Assembly (NCBI GenBank): GCA_963995505.1
Contig: OZ023198.1
Coordinates: 12,577,141 to 12,641,140 of the forward strand
Length of the DNA stretch: 64,000 bases
Direction: 5' to 3'
Origin: Hypericum androsaemum
Taxonomy: Eukaryota > Streptophyta > Magnoliopsida > Malpighiales > Hypericaceae
Both the position numbers and the translations under genes were made by a program. The notes below the pieces were generated by a model. It ran no database searches, was not told where the DNA came from, and worked only from the letters and a program-made list of their open reading frames with translations. Of this stretch, positions 63,458 to 64,000 are shown one piece after another (position 1 is the stretch's first letter; every line of letters begins with the position of its first letter).

Positions 63458-64000
63458 TCATTGCTTGTCCCCAAGCAAAGCTCAACACATGAAAAACGAA
63501 AACAACATCACACAACAAGAAAAAACACAGGAAGGAATAGACTTGGCATGACAAGTTCACAAATTGACTCCCCTCAAAATCTCAAACTCACATCAAAAAG
63601 ACCACCCCACAACCTTGCTAGTTTATCAACCCAAACATAAAGAGTAAGACCCGGTAGACACCTGACCACTCGGTGGTTTAATCAAGTGTTATCACTATGT
63701 AAAAGACACTAGAAGGTTAACCACTCAGAGGTTCGGAAATTTTAAGCTCACGATTTGTAAGTAGCCAACTTCCTATCTCTCGCGTACATGACCGATGTCT
63801 TTCAAAATATCCTACGTCCTACTCAACAGTGTCTCAAAGTCGTGTGGTTGCTCGTGAACAGGGGACTTTCAATTGGGTTGTAATGGGGCTAAGGTATTGG
63901 TGAGATAATATATATGGATAGTAGTTAAACCACCCAATCCGAGGACTTGTTGCCAAAGCATTCTAGTCTCTCGTCTATTCTAAACAACCTCACCATAAAT
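63458..64000 (-). mobile_element. Internal untranslated region of the nested element
   Basis: Sequence upstream of the polypurine tract, continuing past the window end. No open frame or domain is visible here, as expected for the long 3' untranslated part of such elements. Confidence 0.5.

Overview
This is nuclear DNA of a flowering plant, most likely a eudicot. Genes are split by AT-rich introns with GT..AG borders, every confident protein belongs to a plant family, and the spacers are AT-rich and full of plant transposable elements. I cannot name the species. Nothing looks bacterial, organellar or viral. All exon borders were placed by eye from splice signals, reading frame and family knowledge.

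Layout. 1-3.5 kb: a broken hAT transposase at the left edge, two degenerate pieces of a pentatricopeptide-repeat (PPR) gene on the + strand, and a 5'-truncated LINE tail. 3.7-8.4 kb: a UBC23-type ubiquitin-conjugating enzyme (+). 9.5-11.9 kb: an intact DYW-class PPR gene (-), the apparent parent of the broken pieces. 14.5-16.3 kb: a predicted GPI-anchored protein (+). 21.7-24.0 kb: MOTHER OF FT AND TFL1 (+). 24.9-27.9 kb: the WD40 protein AIP1 (+). 27.9-41.7 kb: a gene-poor repeat island with two SINEs flanked by target-site duplications, a hAT MITE, a solo LTR, a Cassandra LTR carrying 5S rRNA-like sequence, an AT-rich repeat array and a duplicated block. 41.8-44.7 kb: a GH1 beta-glucosidase of the BGLU44 type (+). 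45.7-46.0 kb: a Ty3/gypsy integrase-chromodomain remnant. 46.5-50.4 kb: two tandem MAC5/RBM22-like zinc-finger genes (-), both lacking the RRM. 51-56 kb: a decayed LINE with RNase H. 58.2-64 kb: more LINE fragments, then a Ty3/gypsy element into whose LTR a second LTR retrotransposon has inserted.

The genes do not form one pathway. They are housekeeping or regulatory genes: ubiquitin conjugation, organelle RNA processing, cell surface, seed germination/ABA signalling, actin turnover, glycoside hydrolysis and splicing. The GPI protein - AIP1 - BGLU44 order matches what I recall of Arabidopsis At3g18050-At3g18080, with MFT added between the first two.

The least ordinary items are the RRM-less MAC5-like pair, the inverted PPR fragments, the duplicated block upstream of BGLU44 with informative empty sites, and a small tandem array made of an antisense LINE RNase H piece. 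I saw no wholly new biological system.
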